Assembly (NCBI GenBank): GCA_016936555.1
Contig: JAFGXR010000107.1
Location: 1 to 61,307, forward strand
Length of the DNA: 61,307 nucleotides
DNA from: Spirochaetales bacterium
GTDB lineage: Bacteria; Spirochaetota; Spirochaetia; DSM-2461
Direction of reading: 5' to 3'
The notes beneath the pieces are model-generated. The model had not been told where the DNA came from and made no database searches. It saw only the letters and a program-made list of their open reading frames with translations. Made by a program: the position numbers and the translations under genes. Below, piece after piece: positions 7,673 through 16,979 of this stretch (positions are counted from its first letter, which is position 1; each line of letters begins with the position of its first letter).

Positions 7673-9016
7673 ATGAAGAAAGCGGCTTTAATTATCATCC
7701 TTCCCGTTTTTTTACTGGGAGGAATTTTCCTGATTCGGGCTGCAGGACAGATTGAACCTGATAAAAACTCAATTGATCCGGCCTCTTCTGCCTTTAACTG
7801 GAAAAGCCGGAGCGGATCGAAGCTCAATGTCATGTTCAATCTCCATCCCTGGGTTGAAATCATCGAACCTCTTCTCCCTGAATTTGAAAGGCTGACCGGT
7901 ATCGATGTGCAGATCAGCATCTATCCGGAAGACCAGCTGAGAGCCAAGCGGAAAATCGAAATGGTTTCGGGCGTATCGGACGTCGATGTCTACATGATTA
8001 TGCCGGGACACTCCCTGACCTTATACGAAAGGTCGGGATGGGTCACTCCCCTCGATGATTTTATGGATAATCCGATTCTCACCAATCCGGATTTCCGCAG
8101 AGATGACTTTTTTCCCGCCGCTCTCGAAGCGGGGCGCCGCCATGACAGCCAGTACGTCATTCCCATTCTTATGGAGACTTCGCTGCTCGCCTATAACAGG
8201 GAGATTCTGGCGGAATACGGCATTGATAATCCGCCGGCCACACTGGATGAACTGGAAGCGGTTTCCCGCAAAATCCATAACGAATCGAAGGGCGAAATAT
8301 ACGGCATAACCATGAGGGGGAAAAAGGCTTCGGCCACATCCCAATGGATCGATTTCCTCAGAGGATTCGGGGGCGACTGGCTTGAGGGAGACCGGTCGGG
8401 AATGGGCACTCAGGAGGCGATACTGGCAACGGCTTACTACGGTAGGCTGCTGCGTCTCTACGGACCGAAGAGCGCTCCCAGCAACGGGTGGTACGAGAGC
8501 ATCTCCATTTTTATGGAAGGGCGCGCCGCCATGATTTACGACGCCAGCGTTTTCAAAATCCATTATGAGGACGGAGCCTCTTCCCGAATCGCAGGAAAAG
8601 TGGGGTATTCGCTTATCCCCGCGGGACCGGCGGGAACGACGCCCCACATCTCCACCTGGGGACTGTCCATCTACAGCGGTTCGGAAAACAGGGAAGCGGC
8701 CTGGCTGCTGATCCAGTGGCTGACAAACGAAGCCAATTCGCTGCAGGCCCTTCTGAACGGGATCCCGGCGGCGAGAAGCTCCGTCTGGGAGAATGAGGCT
8801 TTTATCAGCCACGACACTACGCCCCAGTGGACGCAAGCTTCGAAAGAGAGCTATGCTCTCGCTTCTCCCTATTGGAATCCTCCCGTTGCCGATGTGGACA
8901 GCTACCGCGAAGCGGTCGGCAGCGCGATCGTCGAATCCATTCTGGGCAACTATGTGGCTACGGCCTGCCATGTCGCGGAAGCCCTGACGAATTCTCTTCT
9001 GGAAAAAGAGCCATGA
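7673..9016 (+). CDS. ABC-type sugar-binding protein, probably a sensor accessory
   Basis: A family-1 (MalE-like) extracytoplasmic binding protein of about 447 residues, with an N-terminal hydrophobic segment (residues 5-23) that lacks a lipobox Cys. It is either an uncleaved anchor or a signal peptide ending near IRAAG. Fold markers are PLLPEFERLTGIDVQ, SLLAYNREILAEYG and IFMEGRAAMIYD. The start MKKAALIIIL at 7673 is chosen because it begins the signal segment, although GGAG is 14 nt away. No ABC permease or ATPase gene is near. Instead the gene overlaps a LytS-type kinase (ATGA), so the protein more likely presents a sugar to the kinase than to a transporter. Confidence 0.82.
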   Translation: MKKAALIIILPVFLLGGIFLIRAAGQIEPDKNSIDPASSAFNWKSRSGSKLNVMFNLHPWVEIIEPLLPEFERLTGIDVQISIYPEDQLRAKRKIEMVSGVSDVDVYMIMPGHSLTLYERSGWVTPLDDFMDNPILTNPDFRRDDFFPAALEAGRRHDSQYVIPILMETSLLAYNREILAEYGIDNPPATLDELEAVSRKIHNESKGEIYGITMRGKKASATSQWIDFLRGFGGDWLEGDRSGMGTQEAILATAYYGRLLRLYGPKSAPSNGWYESISIFMEGRAAMIYDASVFKIHYEDGASSRIAGKVGYSLIPAGPAGTTPHISTWGLSIYSGSENREAAWLLIQWLTNEANSLQALLNGIPAARSSVWENEAFISHDTTPQWTQASKESYALASPYWNPPVADVDSYREAVGSAIVESILGNYVATACHVAEALTNSLLEKEP

Positions 9017-11064
9017 CGATCAGAAAAAAGATTTTTCTGTCCTATGTGGTTCTGGTCAGCTTTCTCATAATCTATTCCCTCCTCCTGTTCACTCTGGGGG
9101 TCTTTCAGAGAAGGATGGAGGACGATGTTCTGGCTTTAAGCCGGTCCAAGCAGATCTGGAACGATATTCTCATTTCCATGAATGAACTGCAGTACAACTG
9201 GTCCGACGGGGAAACCTACAGGCAGTTCAAAGAGCAGTATCAGAGTCTCGACAGTTATTTCCGGGAGCTGGAGAACAGACCGCGGAAGAACATCATCGAC
9301 CTGAATAAAACTCTGAACAGACGAATGAAGGACCTCGTTAACACATGGATGGTTGCCCGGGAGGGGATTCTCGAGGTTTTTTCAGTTATCGAAAGCCCTG
9401 ACTTCCAGAGGGTGGTTCTCCAGCTGGAGAGAAAGCCCGGTCTTCAGAGGATCAATCATCTCTGGATGGAACTCTATTACAGTGCCTATGCCGCCGATAA
9501 CAGGGATGCCTACATTCTGCGGAATCTGATCGACAGCATAGAGTTCTTTCCCATTTACAGCGAAACCGTCAATAAGCTGTTTGATGTGATCATCTCCGAA
9601 GTCGATGTGCTGACCTCGGTTCTCCGCTATGTGGAAATCCTTGTTTCCCTGAGCCTTTTCCTCCTCTTTATCGGGATCGCGCTTCTTTATTCCTTCCGCT
9701 TTTCCAATTCCATATCCAGGCCGATTATGGATCTCAGTTACAGGTTGTCGTCCTTCGTGGGAAAGACCCTCAAACTGAAGCACTCTCCCGATCTGGATGA
9801 GCTGGCCCTGCTGGAGGAATCGGTGGGCAATCTCATCGCCCACTATACGGATCTGTCGGTGCAGGCGGGCCGGCTGGCCATGGGGGAAATCGATTCTCCC
9901 ATTCTCGATCTTCAGGAGCACGGCGTCGTGGGGCGGGCTTTGAAGGACATCAATCTCTATCTGATGGAGCTGGCGGAAACGAGCCAGTGGATAAAAAACG
10001 GGAACTACGGAGCCAGAATCCGGATCAAATCCGATAAGGATATCCTCGCTTCGAACTTCAATGTCATGTCAAAGGTTATCGAGGAGAAGATCTCGACACT
10101 TAAAAATATTTTCGAAGCCGTAGAGGAAAGCATCATCGTCATCAACAGGAAGGGCTTTATCATCGAGGGAAACAGCAAATTCCTCCAGCTCGTAGGGCTG
10201 GAAGGGGACACCGATCTGAGCGAAGAGAAGATGAACCTGAACCGTTTCTTCTATTCCGGCGATCTTCCCGATGAGCTGTTCGACAGCAGCAATGACAATA
10301 TTCTCTATACTGACCTGAAGGATATTTATAACGAACCCATTCCCGTTAAACTGCTGTCCCGGAAAATGCCCGAAGACCAGAGCGTGGGAGAACAGTTTAT
10401 GCTCTTTATAACAAACGAGACCCTGAAGATGAGGATGGAACGGGAGAGGGACACCTTACGCGCCCAGGCCGTCGAGTCGGAGCTTATGGCCCTGCGGGCC
10501 CAGATCAATCCCCATTTTCTCTTCAACACCCTGAACGGCATAGCCCATCTGATCGAAAGCGGCAGCGACAAAGCGGTCGTGATGATAGAAAAGCTGGCGG
10601 AACTCTTCCGCTATTCCCTGGTATCGACCCGCCGGATCACTGTGCTTCTTTCCGAAGAGCTCAATATCATCAAACAGTTTATGGATATCGAAAAAATGCG
10701 ATACGGCGATAACCTGGAAGTCGAGTATCATGTCGATAAAGAGCTTCTCCACAATACCATACCTCCCATGCTTCTGCAGCCCATCGTGGAGAATGCCGTG
10801 AAATACGGGTCCGATGACGGGGGGAAAATCCACATAACCTTCGAAATCGTCAAAGAAGGCTCTTTTCTCATCGTGACCATATCGGACCGGGGGACCCAGG
10901 CTGTGAATCCCCATATCCTGCTGGAACAGCAGGGCACGGGAATCCGCAACGTCAACAGGAGAATGATGACCCTCTACAACCAGGCGATCCAGTTCGTACA
11001 GAACGATCCCCGGGGCTTGAAAGTTATACTTAAAATACCGGAGACTGCCAGTGAATACAATTAG
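9013..11064 (+). CDS. LytS/YehU-type sensor histidine kinase
   Basis: A 683-residue membrane kinase. TM1 is about residues 7-30, a helical periplasmic sensor 31-205, TM2 206-228, then a HAMP/linker, a PAS-like region (about 385-470) and a His_kinase (PF06580) domain. Its phosphoacceptor is H501 in QINPHFLFNTLN, and the ATPase has N594 in QPIVENAVKYG and GTGIRNVNRRM. This architecture is that of the YesM/LytS group. It starts inside the stop of the binding-protein gene and overlaps the response-regulator gene by 14 bp, so the three are one translational unit. It probably senses the ligand-loaded binding protein. Targets may include the TRAP operon just upstream; that is inference. Confidence 0.9.
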   Translation: MTIRKKIFLSYVVLVSFLIIYSLLLFTLGVFQRRMEDDVLALSRSKQIWNDILISMNELQYNWSDGETYRQFKEQYQSLDSYFRELENRPRKNIIDLNKTLNRRMKDLVNTWMVAREGILEVFSVIESPDFQRVVLQLERKPGLQRINHLWMELYYSAYAADNRDAYILRNLIDSIEFFPIYSETVNKLFDVIISEVDVLTSVLRYVEILVSLSLFLLFIGIALLYSFRFSNSISRPIMDLSYRLSSFVGKTLKLKHSPDLDELALLEESVGNLIAHYTDLSVQAGRLAMGEIDSPILDLQEHGVVGRALKDINLYLMELAETSQWIKNGNYGARIRIKSDKDILASNFNVMSKVIEEKISTLKNIFEAVEESIIVINRKGFIIEGNSKFLQLVGLEGDTDLSEEKMNLNRFFYSGDLPDELFDSSNDNILYTDLKDIYNEPIPVKLLSRKMPEDQSVGEQFMLFITNETLKMRMERERDTLRAQAVESELMALRAQINPHFLFNTLNGIAHLIESGSDKAVVMIEKLAELFRYSLVSTRRITVLLSEELNIIKQFMDIEKMRYGDNLEVEYHVDKELLHNTIPPMLLQPIVENAVKYGSDDGGKIHITFEIVKEGSFLIVTISDRGTQAVNPHILLEQQGTGIRNVNRRMMTLYNQAIQFVQNDPRGLKVILKIPETASEYN

Positions 11065-11809
11065 CGCCCTTATTGTCGATGACGAAAAACCGGCCAGAGA
11101 CCGGGTCCGCTTTTTTCTCGAAGATATCAATGAGATCTCCATCGCCGGAGAAGCGGAAAACGGGGAAGAGGGGTTAAAGCTTATTGAGAAGTTGAAACCC
11201 GATCTGCTGATCCTCGATATTCAGATGCCCCAGCTGGACGGATTCGGAATGCTGGGCAAATGCTCCTATCATCCCGCGGTCATTTTTATCAGCGCCTATG
11301 ACGAATACGCCATCAATGCCTTTGAAGTCAACGCGGTCGATTATCTGTTGAAGCCCTATACGAAACAGCGTTTTGTCGATGCTATGAACCGCGTTCTGGC
11401 ATATGTGAAAGATACCGGTTACTGGGAGAGCAAGGTGTCCAGTCTCCTCGAGTCCCGGCAGGAGCAAAGTGATCTTCTGGAACATATCAGCGTCAGGAAG
11501 GGCAATACCTATCGCGTTTTTGATGTGAATGAAATCGATTACTTTAAAATGGACGGCGGACTTCTCTTTCTCCACAGCAGGGGAGAGCGGTATCTGATCG
11601 ATTCTACGCTCAATCAGCTGGAAAAGAGGCTTCCCCCGGCGCTCTATTACCGGATCCATAGAAATGCCATTGCCAATCTGAAGAACATCAGGGAAATCCT
11701 TCCCTGGGGACAGGGGCGCCTGGCTCTGGATTTCGGAACGTCGGGCAGAATCCAGGTCAGCAAGGAAAAGGTCAGTGCCTTCAGGAAGAAGGTGGGGCTG
11801 AAGATCTGA
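11051..11809 (+). CDS. LytTR-family response regulator
   Basis: 252 residues: a receiver domain (1-120) with acidic pair D10/D11, phosphoacceptor D56 (LLILDIQMPQLDG), switch region FISAYDEYA and K101 (LLKPY), then a LytTR DNA-binding domain (about 150-250; ISVRKGNTYRVFDVNEIDYF and YRIHRNAIANLKNI). It uses a GTG start at 11051 preceded by GGAGA, inside the kinase gene. The partner is the overlapping LytS-type kinase. LytTR proteins bind paired 9-bp direct repeats; no clear consensus pair was found upstream of dctP. Its 3' end overlaps the convergent truC by 29 bp. Confidence 0.93.
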   Translation: MNTISALIVDDEKPARDRVRFFLEDINEISIAGEAENGEEGLKLIEKLKPDLLILDIQMPQLDGFGMLGKCSYHPAVIFISAYDEYAINAFEVNAVDYLLKPYTKQRFVDAMNRVLAYVKDTGYWESKVSSLLESRQEQSDLLEHISVRKGNTYRVFDVNEIDYFKMDGGLLFLHSRGERYLIDSTLNQLEKRLPPALYYRIHRNAIANLKNIREILPWGQGRLALDFGTSGRIQVSKEKVSAFRKKVGLKI

Positions 11810-12488
11810 ACCGTTCGGTAATCGCTTTCATCCCGTCCGGCTCGGGAGCCTGAAAGGAAACTCTTTCGCCTGTTGCCGGATGATTGAATGAGAGGCTTCC
11901 GCAATGGAGGAGCAGTCTTTCATTGCCCCAGTATTCCGCCAGAATGCGATTGTGCCTCAGATCGCCGTGACTCGTATCTCCTATGACGGGATGGCCGGTT
12001 CCCGCCATATGGCGGCGGATCTGATGGTAGCGCCCCGTTTCCGGCTTGACCCTGATCAGGGAGTACCGCGAAGTGGCGTACCGGTTGTTGGCGACCGGGA
12101 TTTCAATCGTTCCCAATCTGAGAAAACGGGTCAGGGCGTTCTGGAGTTCTCCCTCCCCATCCTTGGTGAGGGGTCTGTCTATTGTCCCTTCCGGTCCGGT
12201 GAAGCCTCTTACAACGGCTGTGTATTCCTTCTCTATTTCATTCTTTAGAAATGATTCACCGAGAATTCTGGCTGTCTGACTCCCGAAGGTGCAGATAATC
12301 AGTCCCGATGTCGCCCGGTCGAGGCGGTGGACCGGCGAGGGGGGATCGGAGAACATTGTCCTGAGCCTGTCCACGACGGAATCCCTGTCACAAGCCATCT
12401 TCGTCTGATGAGTCAGTAAGCCCGCCGGTTTGTTTATTATGGCAATGTAATCGTCTCTGTAGATTATTTCCAGATCCTTTTCTTCCAT
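11781..12488 (-). CDS. truC: tRNA pseudouridine(65) synthase TruC-like
   Basis: A 235-residue RluA-family pseudouridine synthase without an S4 domain. The catalytic Asp is D57 in VHRLDRATSG. The later blocks (IEIPVANNRYATSRYSLI, ETGRYHQIRRHMAG, GHPVIGDTSHGDLRHN) follow TruC more closely than RluA-D, so U65 of tRNA is the probable target. It lacks a ribosome site; TAAGAT ends 6 nt before the ATG, suggesting a leaderless message. It is divergent from the DUF2339-like gene across only 45 bp. Confidence 0.85.
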   Translation of the reverse strand: MEEKDLEIIYRDDYIAIINKPAGLLTHQTKMACDRDSVVDRLRTMFSDPPSPVHRLDRATSGLIICTFGSQTARILGESFLKNEIEKEYTAVVRGFTGPEGTIDRPLTKDGEGELQNALTRFLRLGTIEIPVANNRYATSRYSLIRVKPETGRYHQIRRHMAGTGHPVIGDTSHGDLRHNRILAEYWGNERLLLHCGSLSFNHPATGERVSFQAPEPDGMKAITERFRSSAPPSS

Positions 12489-12533
12489 CAGCAGATCTTA
12501 GCGCAGAACTGATAAGTGTGCTACTATCTTTGT

Positions 12534-15395
12534 ATGGAAATAATCAGCCTCATAGCCGTCGCAGTTCTCATTTTTACCCTTATCGGACAGAACCGGAAAA
12601 TCTCTGAAATCCGGAGCGAACAGGATTATCTGAAACAGCGCTTACGAGATCTTGCCGACTCTCTTGAAAGTCAGAATCAGAAAAATGATTTTTTCTCGGC
12701 TATGGGAAAGGATGATACCGAAGTCCATTCCGAACCCGATGAATATCCCTCGGACCGGGATACTTCAAACAGGGAGGAAGAGGATGTCCCGGAATCACCT
12801 GCACAGGCTCCTGTTGCCGAACCTTCCGGGGTAAAGCGGCTGGCCGATCAGCTCCTGAAAAACTGGATCGGAATCCTGGGCACGGTCATTCTCGTTCTGG
12901 GCTTCGGCTTTCTGGGAACCTATGTGGCATTTACTCTTACCGAATTCGGGCGGTTCCTCCTGTTCATCGGAGCTGTCGCTCTCATAGCCGGGGGCTCCTG
13001 GCTGCTGGAGAAGCGGTTCAGGCTTATGAACCTGGCGCTCTGGCTCCGCTCCGCTTCGGGGGCCATTTTGCTTTTCGCCTGTATCGGGTCCTCGGGAATT
13101 CCCGGCTTCAAATGGATCGACAATCCGATTGCCGGACTGATCCTGCTCATCCTGGGCGTTGCCGCCAACATCGCCATGGGACATTTATCGGGCCGGCAGA
13201 TAATCGCTTCGGTCCATGTCTTTCTGAGTCTTCTGGCCATTTCCATGGCTCCGCCGGCGCTCCTTCCCTTTCTCGTCGCGCTGGCTGTGGTGCTTTACGG
13301 CTTATATCTGACCTACCGGAAAAAATGGGATGTCCATTTTCTCCTTATAATCAGTCTCTTTTTTCTCTATCATCTTATCTGGCATTTCCGGTTCGGAGGG
13401 GCAGGGCAGTCCGGGCTTTCGCTGAATGACGAAGCGGTGGCCCTGTTTTCTGTCACCCTGGTTTTCCTCTTCAGCCTTCTGGGCCATTACCGGCATGTTT
13501 ACAGCCAGAAAAAATTCGAGACTGTTCCCTTTCTGACCCATTTCCTCAACTGGGTCTTCTTCGGCAACGGCCTGTATCTCTACCGGAATCTGATCCCACT
13601 GAAATTCCTTCTTCTGGGAGCCGGCGCCGTCATGGCTTACCTGATTGCGAGGAGAGCCAAAACTCTGAAGATCCGATGGCTCTTCGTTACCGATGCCCTG
13701 GCTTCGAACCTGCTCATGATCCTCTCGCTTGCGGCTCTCTATCCCTACGGAGTGAGCTGGTTTTATATCAGCCTGATCATTTTCGCCGAAACGGTTCTGT
13801 TTCTGATTATAGCCGTTCTGGAGAAAGAGAGCCTGCTGACCCGGATCTCCTATTTCCTGGCTCTGGCGGCCGGGACGGCAACGGTTCTCTTCGCTTACGC
13901 TCTCGCCTTCGAGAGTTCCCCGCAGCCCGTCGCCGCAGGGGCTTTGAGCGCCGCGCTTCTCGGGGCGACAGCTTTATACGCGCTTTTCAGCCGGAAAAAC
14001 ACTCACTTTTCCAAGGTAGATAAAAGGATGTCCGGATCCGTCGCGGTTTTTATGCCCGTCCAGGTTCCCGCCGTCTATGCTCTTGCGGGCGATTGGACCT
14101 ACTCCTTTTTATCGGTTCTGCTTCTGATTCCTCTTCTGTGGGTCAAGGACAGAAACCGGAATCCCTCTCTGGCGATCGCCGTCAAAATCATCGCTCCCGT
14201 TCTGGTCCTTTTTACGCTTATCTCTTCAGAAAACTTTTACAGCTCAATCCCTGCGCAGATGCTTTATTTTATTCCCATGGCCGCCGTCCTCACAGTCCTG
14301 GCCTATTATTCCCGGATCATCATCCCCTGGAATCCCGGCGGAATGAAATCGGCTGCTCTGCCGGCGGACCGGGATGAATCCCCGCGGAGCAGCGCCTTCG
14401 CTTTGTTTCTGCTGAACATCTTTCTCATAGCCCAGAGCCTCCTCTTCTTTCAGGACAAGTCAGATTATGTGTTCGGAATGGTTCTTTTCGTTCTATCGAT
14501 TTTCAATCTCGAAACGGGAAAAGCCTTTCCGGTTATCGGGACGCCCCAGAAACGCATCGCCTTTTTTGAGTTTATTCTTTTTCTGATTGTTCATTTCACG
14601 GTAAACCGCGAACTGAAAGGATACCTTCTGCTCGATTTGCAGGCTGTGGCATTGGCCGTCTACTGGGTTCTCCGGAGCGCCGGGGATCTCTCCCGGGAGA
14701 ATGTGTTCTTCCGGTTTGTTTTCCGGCATATTCTGGAACTGCTCTATATCGTAGCCATAGCTCTAACCGCTCTGGAAATTGAGACCCGGTGGCACCCGGT
14801 CATCTGGATCGGACTGGCCGTTCTGTCGCTTTTCTTCTCCTGGTCCCGCCGGACCGATCTCAGCCGTATCAGACTCTATTCGGTTTTTCTCTCCTGGGCC
14901 GCGGCGTTTCAGCTCTGCTTCTTCCTCGGGTTCGAGCGCAGCGGCTGGCTGACCGGGGCGATCGTCATCGCCCTGAATACGGTTTACCTGATCCTCTTCC
15001 GATACAAAGCCCGGCTCGATGAGTTCGCCGGAGAGGGCAGCTACAGGCTTCTCTCTTCTCTGGCCCGGACCATTCATAAAAAACCGGATCTCTGGCTCTT
15101 TTATCCCTTTTTCGCGGCGGTAGCTCTCTACATCTTCTTCCGGTTCAACAGGAACATCATCACCCTCATGTTTGTCTTCGAAAGCCTTCTCATCTTCCTG
15201 CTGAGCCTGAAACTCCGGGAAAACACCTTCCGATTTATCGCCATGGCGGGCATCGCCGGATCGCTGATCAGGCTCGTGTTCTTCGATCTGACCAATTCGG
15301 GAACGGTCCTGCGGGCTCTGGTTTTTATCGGCATGGGCGTGGTTATGGTGATTATGAATGTCCTTTACAGTCATGTGCGGGCAAAAGGGGCGTGA
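12534..15395 (+). CDS. Large DUF2339-like polytopic membrane protein
   Basis: About 953 residues. A short N-terminal hydrophobic segment is followed by a heptad-like stretch (residues 20-50), an acidic linker, and then some two dozen hydrophobic segments from about residue 110 to the end. The region NWIGILGTVILVLGFGFLGTYV resembles DUF2339 (PF10101) proteins, whose function is not known. The start at 12534 (MEIISLIAVAV) has no ribosome site, but an extended -10 (TGC-TACTAT, 12522-12527) ends 6 nt before it, as for a leaderless gene. Its 3' end overlaps the convergent gene by 44 bp. Family assignment rests on the N-terminal third. Confidence 0.7.
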   Translation: MEIISLIAVAVLIFTLIGQNRKISEIRSEQDYLKQRLRDLADSLESQNQKNDFFSAMGKDDTEVHSEPDEYPSDRDTSNREEEDVPESPAQAPVAEPSGVKRLADQLLKNWIGILGTVILVLGFGFLGTYVAFTLTEFGRFLLFIGAVALIAGGSWLLEKRFRLMNLALWLRSASGAILLFACIGSSGIPGFKWIDNPIAGLILLILGVAANIAMGHLSGRQIIASVHVFLSLLAISMAPPALLPFLVALAVVLYGLYLTYRKKWDVHFLLIISLFFLYHLIWHFRFGGAGQSGLSLNDEAVALFSVTLVFLFSLLGHYRHVYSQKKFETVPFLTHFLNWVFFGNGLYLYRNLIPLKFLLLGAGAVMAYLIARRAKTLKIRWLFVTDALASNLLMILSLAALYPYGVSWFYISLIIFAETVLFLIIAVLEKESLLTRISYFLALAAGTATVLFAYALAFESSPQPVAAGALSAALLGATALYALFSRKNTHFSKVDKRMSGSVAVFMPVQVPAVYALAGDWTYSFLSVLLLIPLLWVKDRNRNPSLAIAVKIIAPVLVLFTLISSENFYSSIPAQMLYFIPMAAVLTVLAYYSRIIIPWNPGGMKSAALPADRDESPRSSAFALFLLNIFLIAQSLLFFQDKSDYVFGMVLFVLSIFNLETGKAFPVIGTPQKRIAFFEFILFLIVHFTVNRELKGYLLLDLQAVALAVYWVLRSAGDLSRENVFFRFVFRHILELLYIVAIALTALEIETRWHPVIWIGLAVLSLFFSWSRRTDLSRIRLYSVFLSWAAAFQLCFFLGFERSGWLTGAIVIALNTVYLILFRYKARLDEFAGEGSYRLLSSLARTIHKKPDLWLFYPFFAAVALYIFFRFNRNIITLMFVFESLLIFLLSLKLRENTFRFIAMAGIAGSLIRLVFFDLTNSGTVLRALVFIGMGVVMVIMNVLYSHVRAKGA

Positions 15396-15909
15396 TGGCC
15401 GCCACTCTATAGAGGACAATTTTCTCTATCAGTCCGGCGGGCAGATCTTTATCGAGAGGAAACCTGATCGCTCCTTTTGAGGTCTGATAGCTTTCCAGCT
15501 CCGAAGCGAACTCTTCGATTCCGGCGGGCGTGGGGTAGAAACCTATGTGGTTTTTATGGCCGGCAAAATGAACGAGGTTCTCTCCCTGATGATACGTCGG
15601 CATCCCGTAGGTCATTTTTTCCGTGGCCAGGGGTGCCGATTTTCTGATTATCTCTCTCAGCTGTTTCAGTTTGGCCAGGGACTCTCCCGTGAACGTCTCC
15701 ATATAGGCATCGACTTCCGGGGAGGGCTCCACTTTGAAATAGGTCCCCGTTTCCAGCAGCTTCGCCTCAATCTTCTTCAGAACCGAAGGGCCCAGGCCGT
15801 GGAGGGAGGCAATTTCATCAATCGTATATTTCGTAAAATCGCTGAAATCTTCAATCTTCAGAGTCTGGAGCGCTCTGACCGCCGGCGCCGGCATTTTCAA
15901 ATCTATCAT
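15352..15909 (-). CDS. Helix-hairpin-helix + DUF1801 (YdhG-like) protein
   Basis: 185 residues. The N-terminal 60 residues (PAPAVRALQTLKIEDFSDFT and LHGLGPSVLKKIEAKL) form a helix-hairpin-helix like the RNA polymerase alpha C-terminal domain fold, so DNA contact is possible. The rest (MTYGMPTYHQGENLVHFAGH and IGFYPTPAGIEEF) is the DUF1801/YdhG domain, which resembles bacterial frataxin-like Fra/YdhG folds. Function is unknown. The start at 15909 has TATAAT ending exactly 6 nt upstream and no ribosome site. Longer in-frame starts exist upstream, but the family alignment begins here. Confidence 0.75.
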   Translation of the reverse strand: MIDLKMPAPAVRALQTLKIEDFSDFTKYTIDEIASLHGLGPSVLKKIEAKLLETGTYFKVEPSPEVDAYMETFTGESLAKLKQLREIIRKSAPLATEKMTYGMPTYHQGENLVHFAGHKNHIGFYPTPAGIEEFASELESYQTSKGAIRFPLDKDLPAGLIEKIVLYRVAAITPLLPAHDCKGHS

Positions 15910-16005
15910 AATAAAATTATACGCCCTGTTTGAGGACATTGAACAGCTTTCTCTATTCCCCGGGTTATTCGAAAAACCAGGGGAGAAACCGGGTCGTCTG
16001 CGGTG

Positions 16006-16034
16006 TTGCCAAATCTTCCCGATAGAAGTAGAAT
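16006..16034 (+). promoter_or_regulatory. Leaderless-type promoter of the ABC exporter operon
   Basis: TTGCCA (16006-16011), 17-bp spacer, TAGAAT (16029-16034), then 9 nt to the ATG at 16044. The expected transcription start is within about three bases of the start codon, and no ribosome site is present. Confidence 0.55.
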
Positions 16035-16043
16035 TCCTCACCT

Positions 16044-16979
16044 ATGAATAACAACGACGAAATCATGATCAGGGCGGAAGCTCTGACAAAGAAATATGGT
16101 GAATTCACCGCCGTAGACGGCATTAATTTCTCTGTGAAAAAAGGGGAGTCCTTCGGACTTCTGGGACCTAACGGAGCCGGGAAGTCCACGACCATGAGAA
16201 TGATCGCCGCCGTTTCGAAGCGGAGCGGGGGGGAATTGACCATTCTGGGCAAGGATCCCGATCGGGACGGACCCGATATCAGAGCCCATCTGGGCGTGGT
16301 TCCCCAGACTGACAATCTGGATACGGAAATCAAGGTGAAGGACAATCTTTATGTCTACGGCCGCTATTTCGGACTTCCCGGTAAATTCCTCAGGGAAAAA
16401 AGCCGAGATCTCCTGGAATTCGCCCAGCTGACGGAAAAAGCCGATGCTAAAGTCGACACCCTTTCCGGCGGTATGAAACGGAGGCTCACGATCGCCCGGG
16501 CTCTGATCAATGAGCCCGATATTCTCCTGCTCGACGAGCCGACGACAGGGCTCGATCCCCAGGCGCGGCATATCCTCTGGGACCGTCTCTTCCGCCTGAA
16601 GGAGGAAGGGGTGACACAGGTCATAACCACCCATTATATGGATGAGGCGGAGCAGCTCTGCGACAGGCTCATCGTTATCGACCAGGGAAAGATCATGGCC
16701 GAGGGATCTCCGGCGGAACTGATTCAGCGCTATTCGAGCCGCGAAGTGGCGGAATTGCGCTTCGGTTCTGACAGGAACGCGACGGCCGCCGATAAACTGG
16801 CCGATCTGGGAGACCGGATGGAAATTCTCCCCGACAGGATTCTCATCTACGCCGATAACGGAGAAGCTGTTCTCGAAGCCGTCGCGTCCAGGGGATTCAA
16901 GCCCCTTACCAGCCTGGTCAGGCGTTCCAGCCTCGAGGATGTTTTTCTGCGGCTGACCGGAAGGAGCCTTGTCGAATGA
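16044..16979 (+). CDS. ABC exporter ATP-binding protein (NodI/DrrA type)
   Basis: A 311-residue ATPase with Walker A GPNGAGKST (41-49), Q-loop in VVPQTDNLD, signature LSGGMKRR, Walker B LLLLDEPTTGLDP and the switch His in TTHYMDEAE, followed by a C-terminal extension typical of DrrA/NodI exporters. It powers the two ABC-2 permeases encoded directly downstream with 4-bp overlaps. Substrate is unknown; relatives export lipo-oligosaccharides, antibiotics or polysaccharide intermediates. Confidence 0.92.
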   Translation: MNNNDEIMIRAEALTKKYGEFTAVDGINFSVKKGESFGLLGPNGAGKSTTMRMIAAVSKRSGGELTILGKDPDRDGPDIRAHLGVVPQTDNLDTEIKVKDNLYVYGRYFGLPGKFLREKSRDLLEFAQLTEKADAKVDTLSGGMKRRLTIARALINEPDILLLDEPTTGLDPQARHILWDRLFRLKEEGVTQVITTHYMDEAEQLCDRLIVIDQGKIMAEGSPAELIQRYSSREVAELRFGSDRNATAADKLADLGDRMEILPDRILIYADNGEAVLEAVASRGFKPLTSLVRRSSLEDVFLRLTGRSLVE

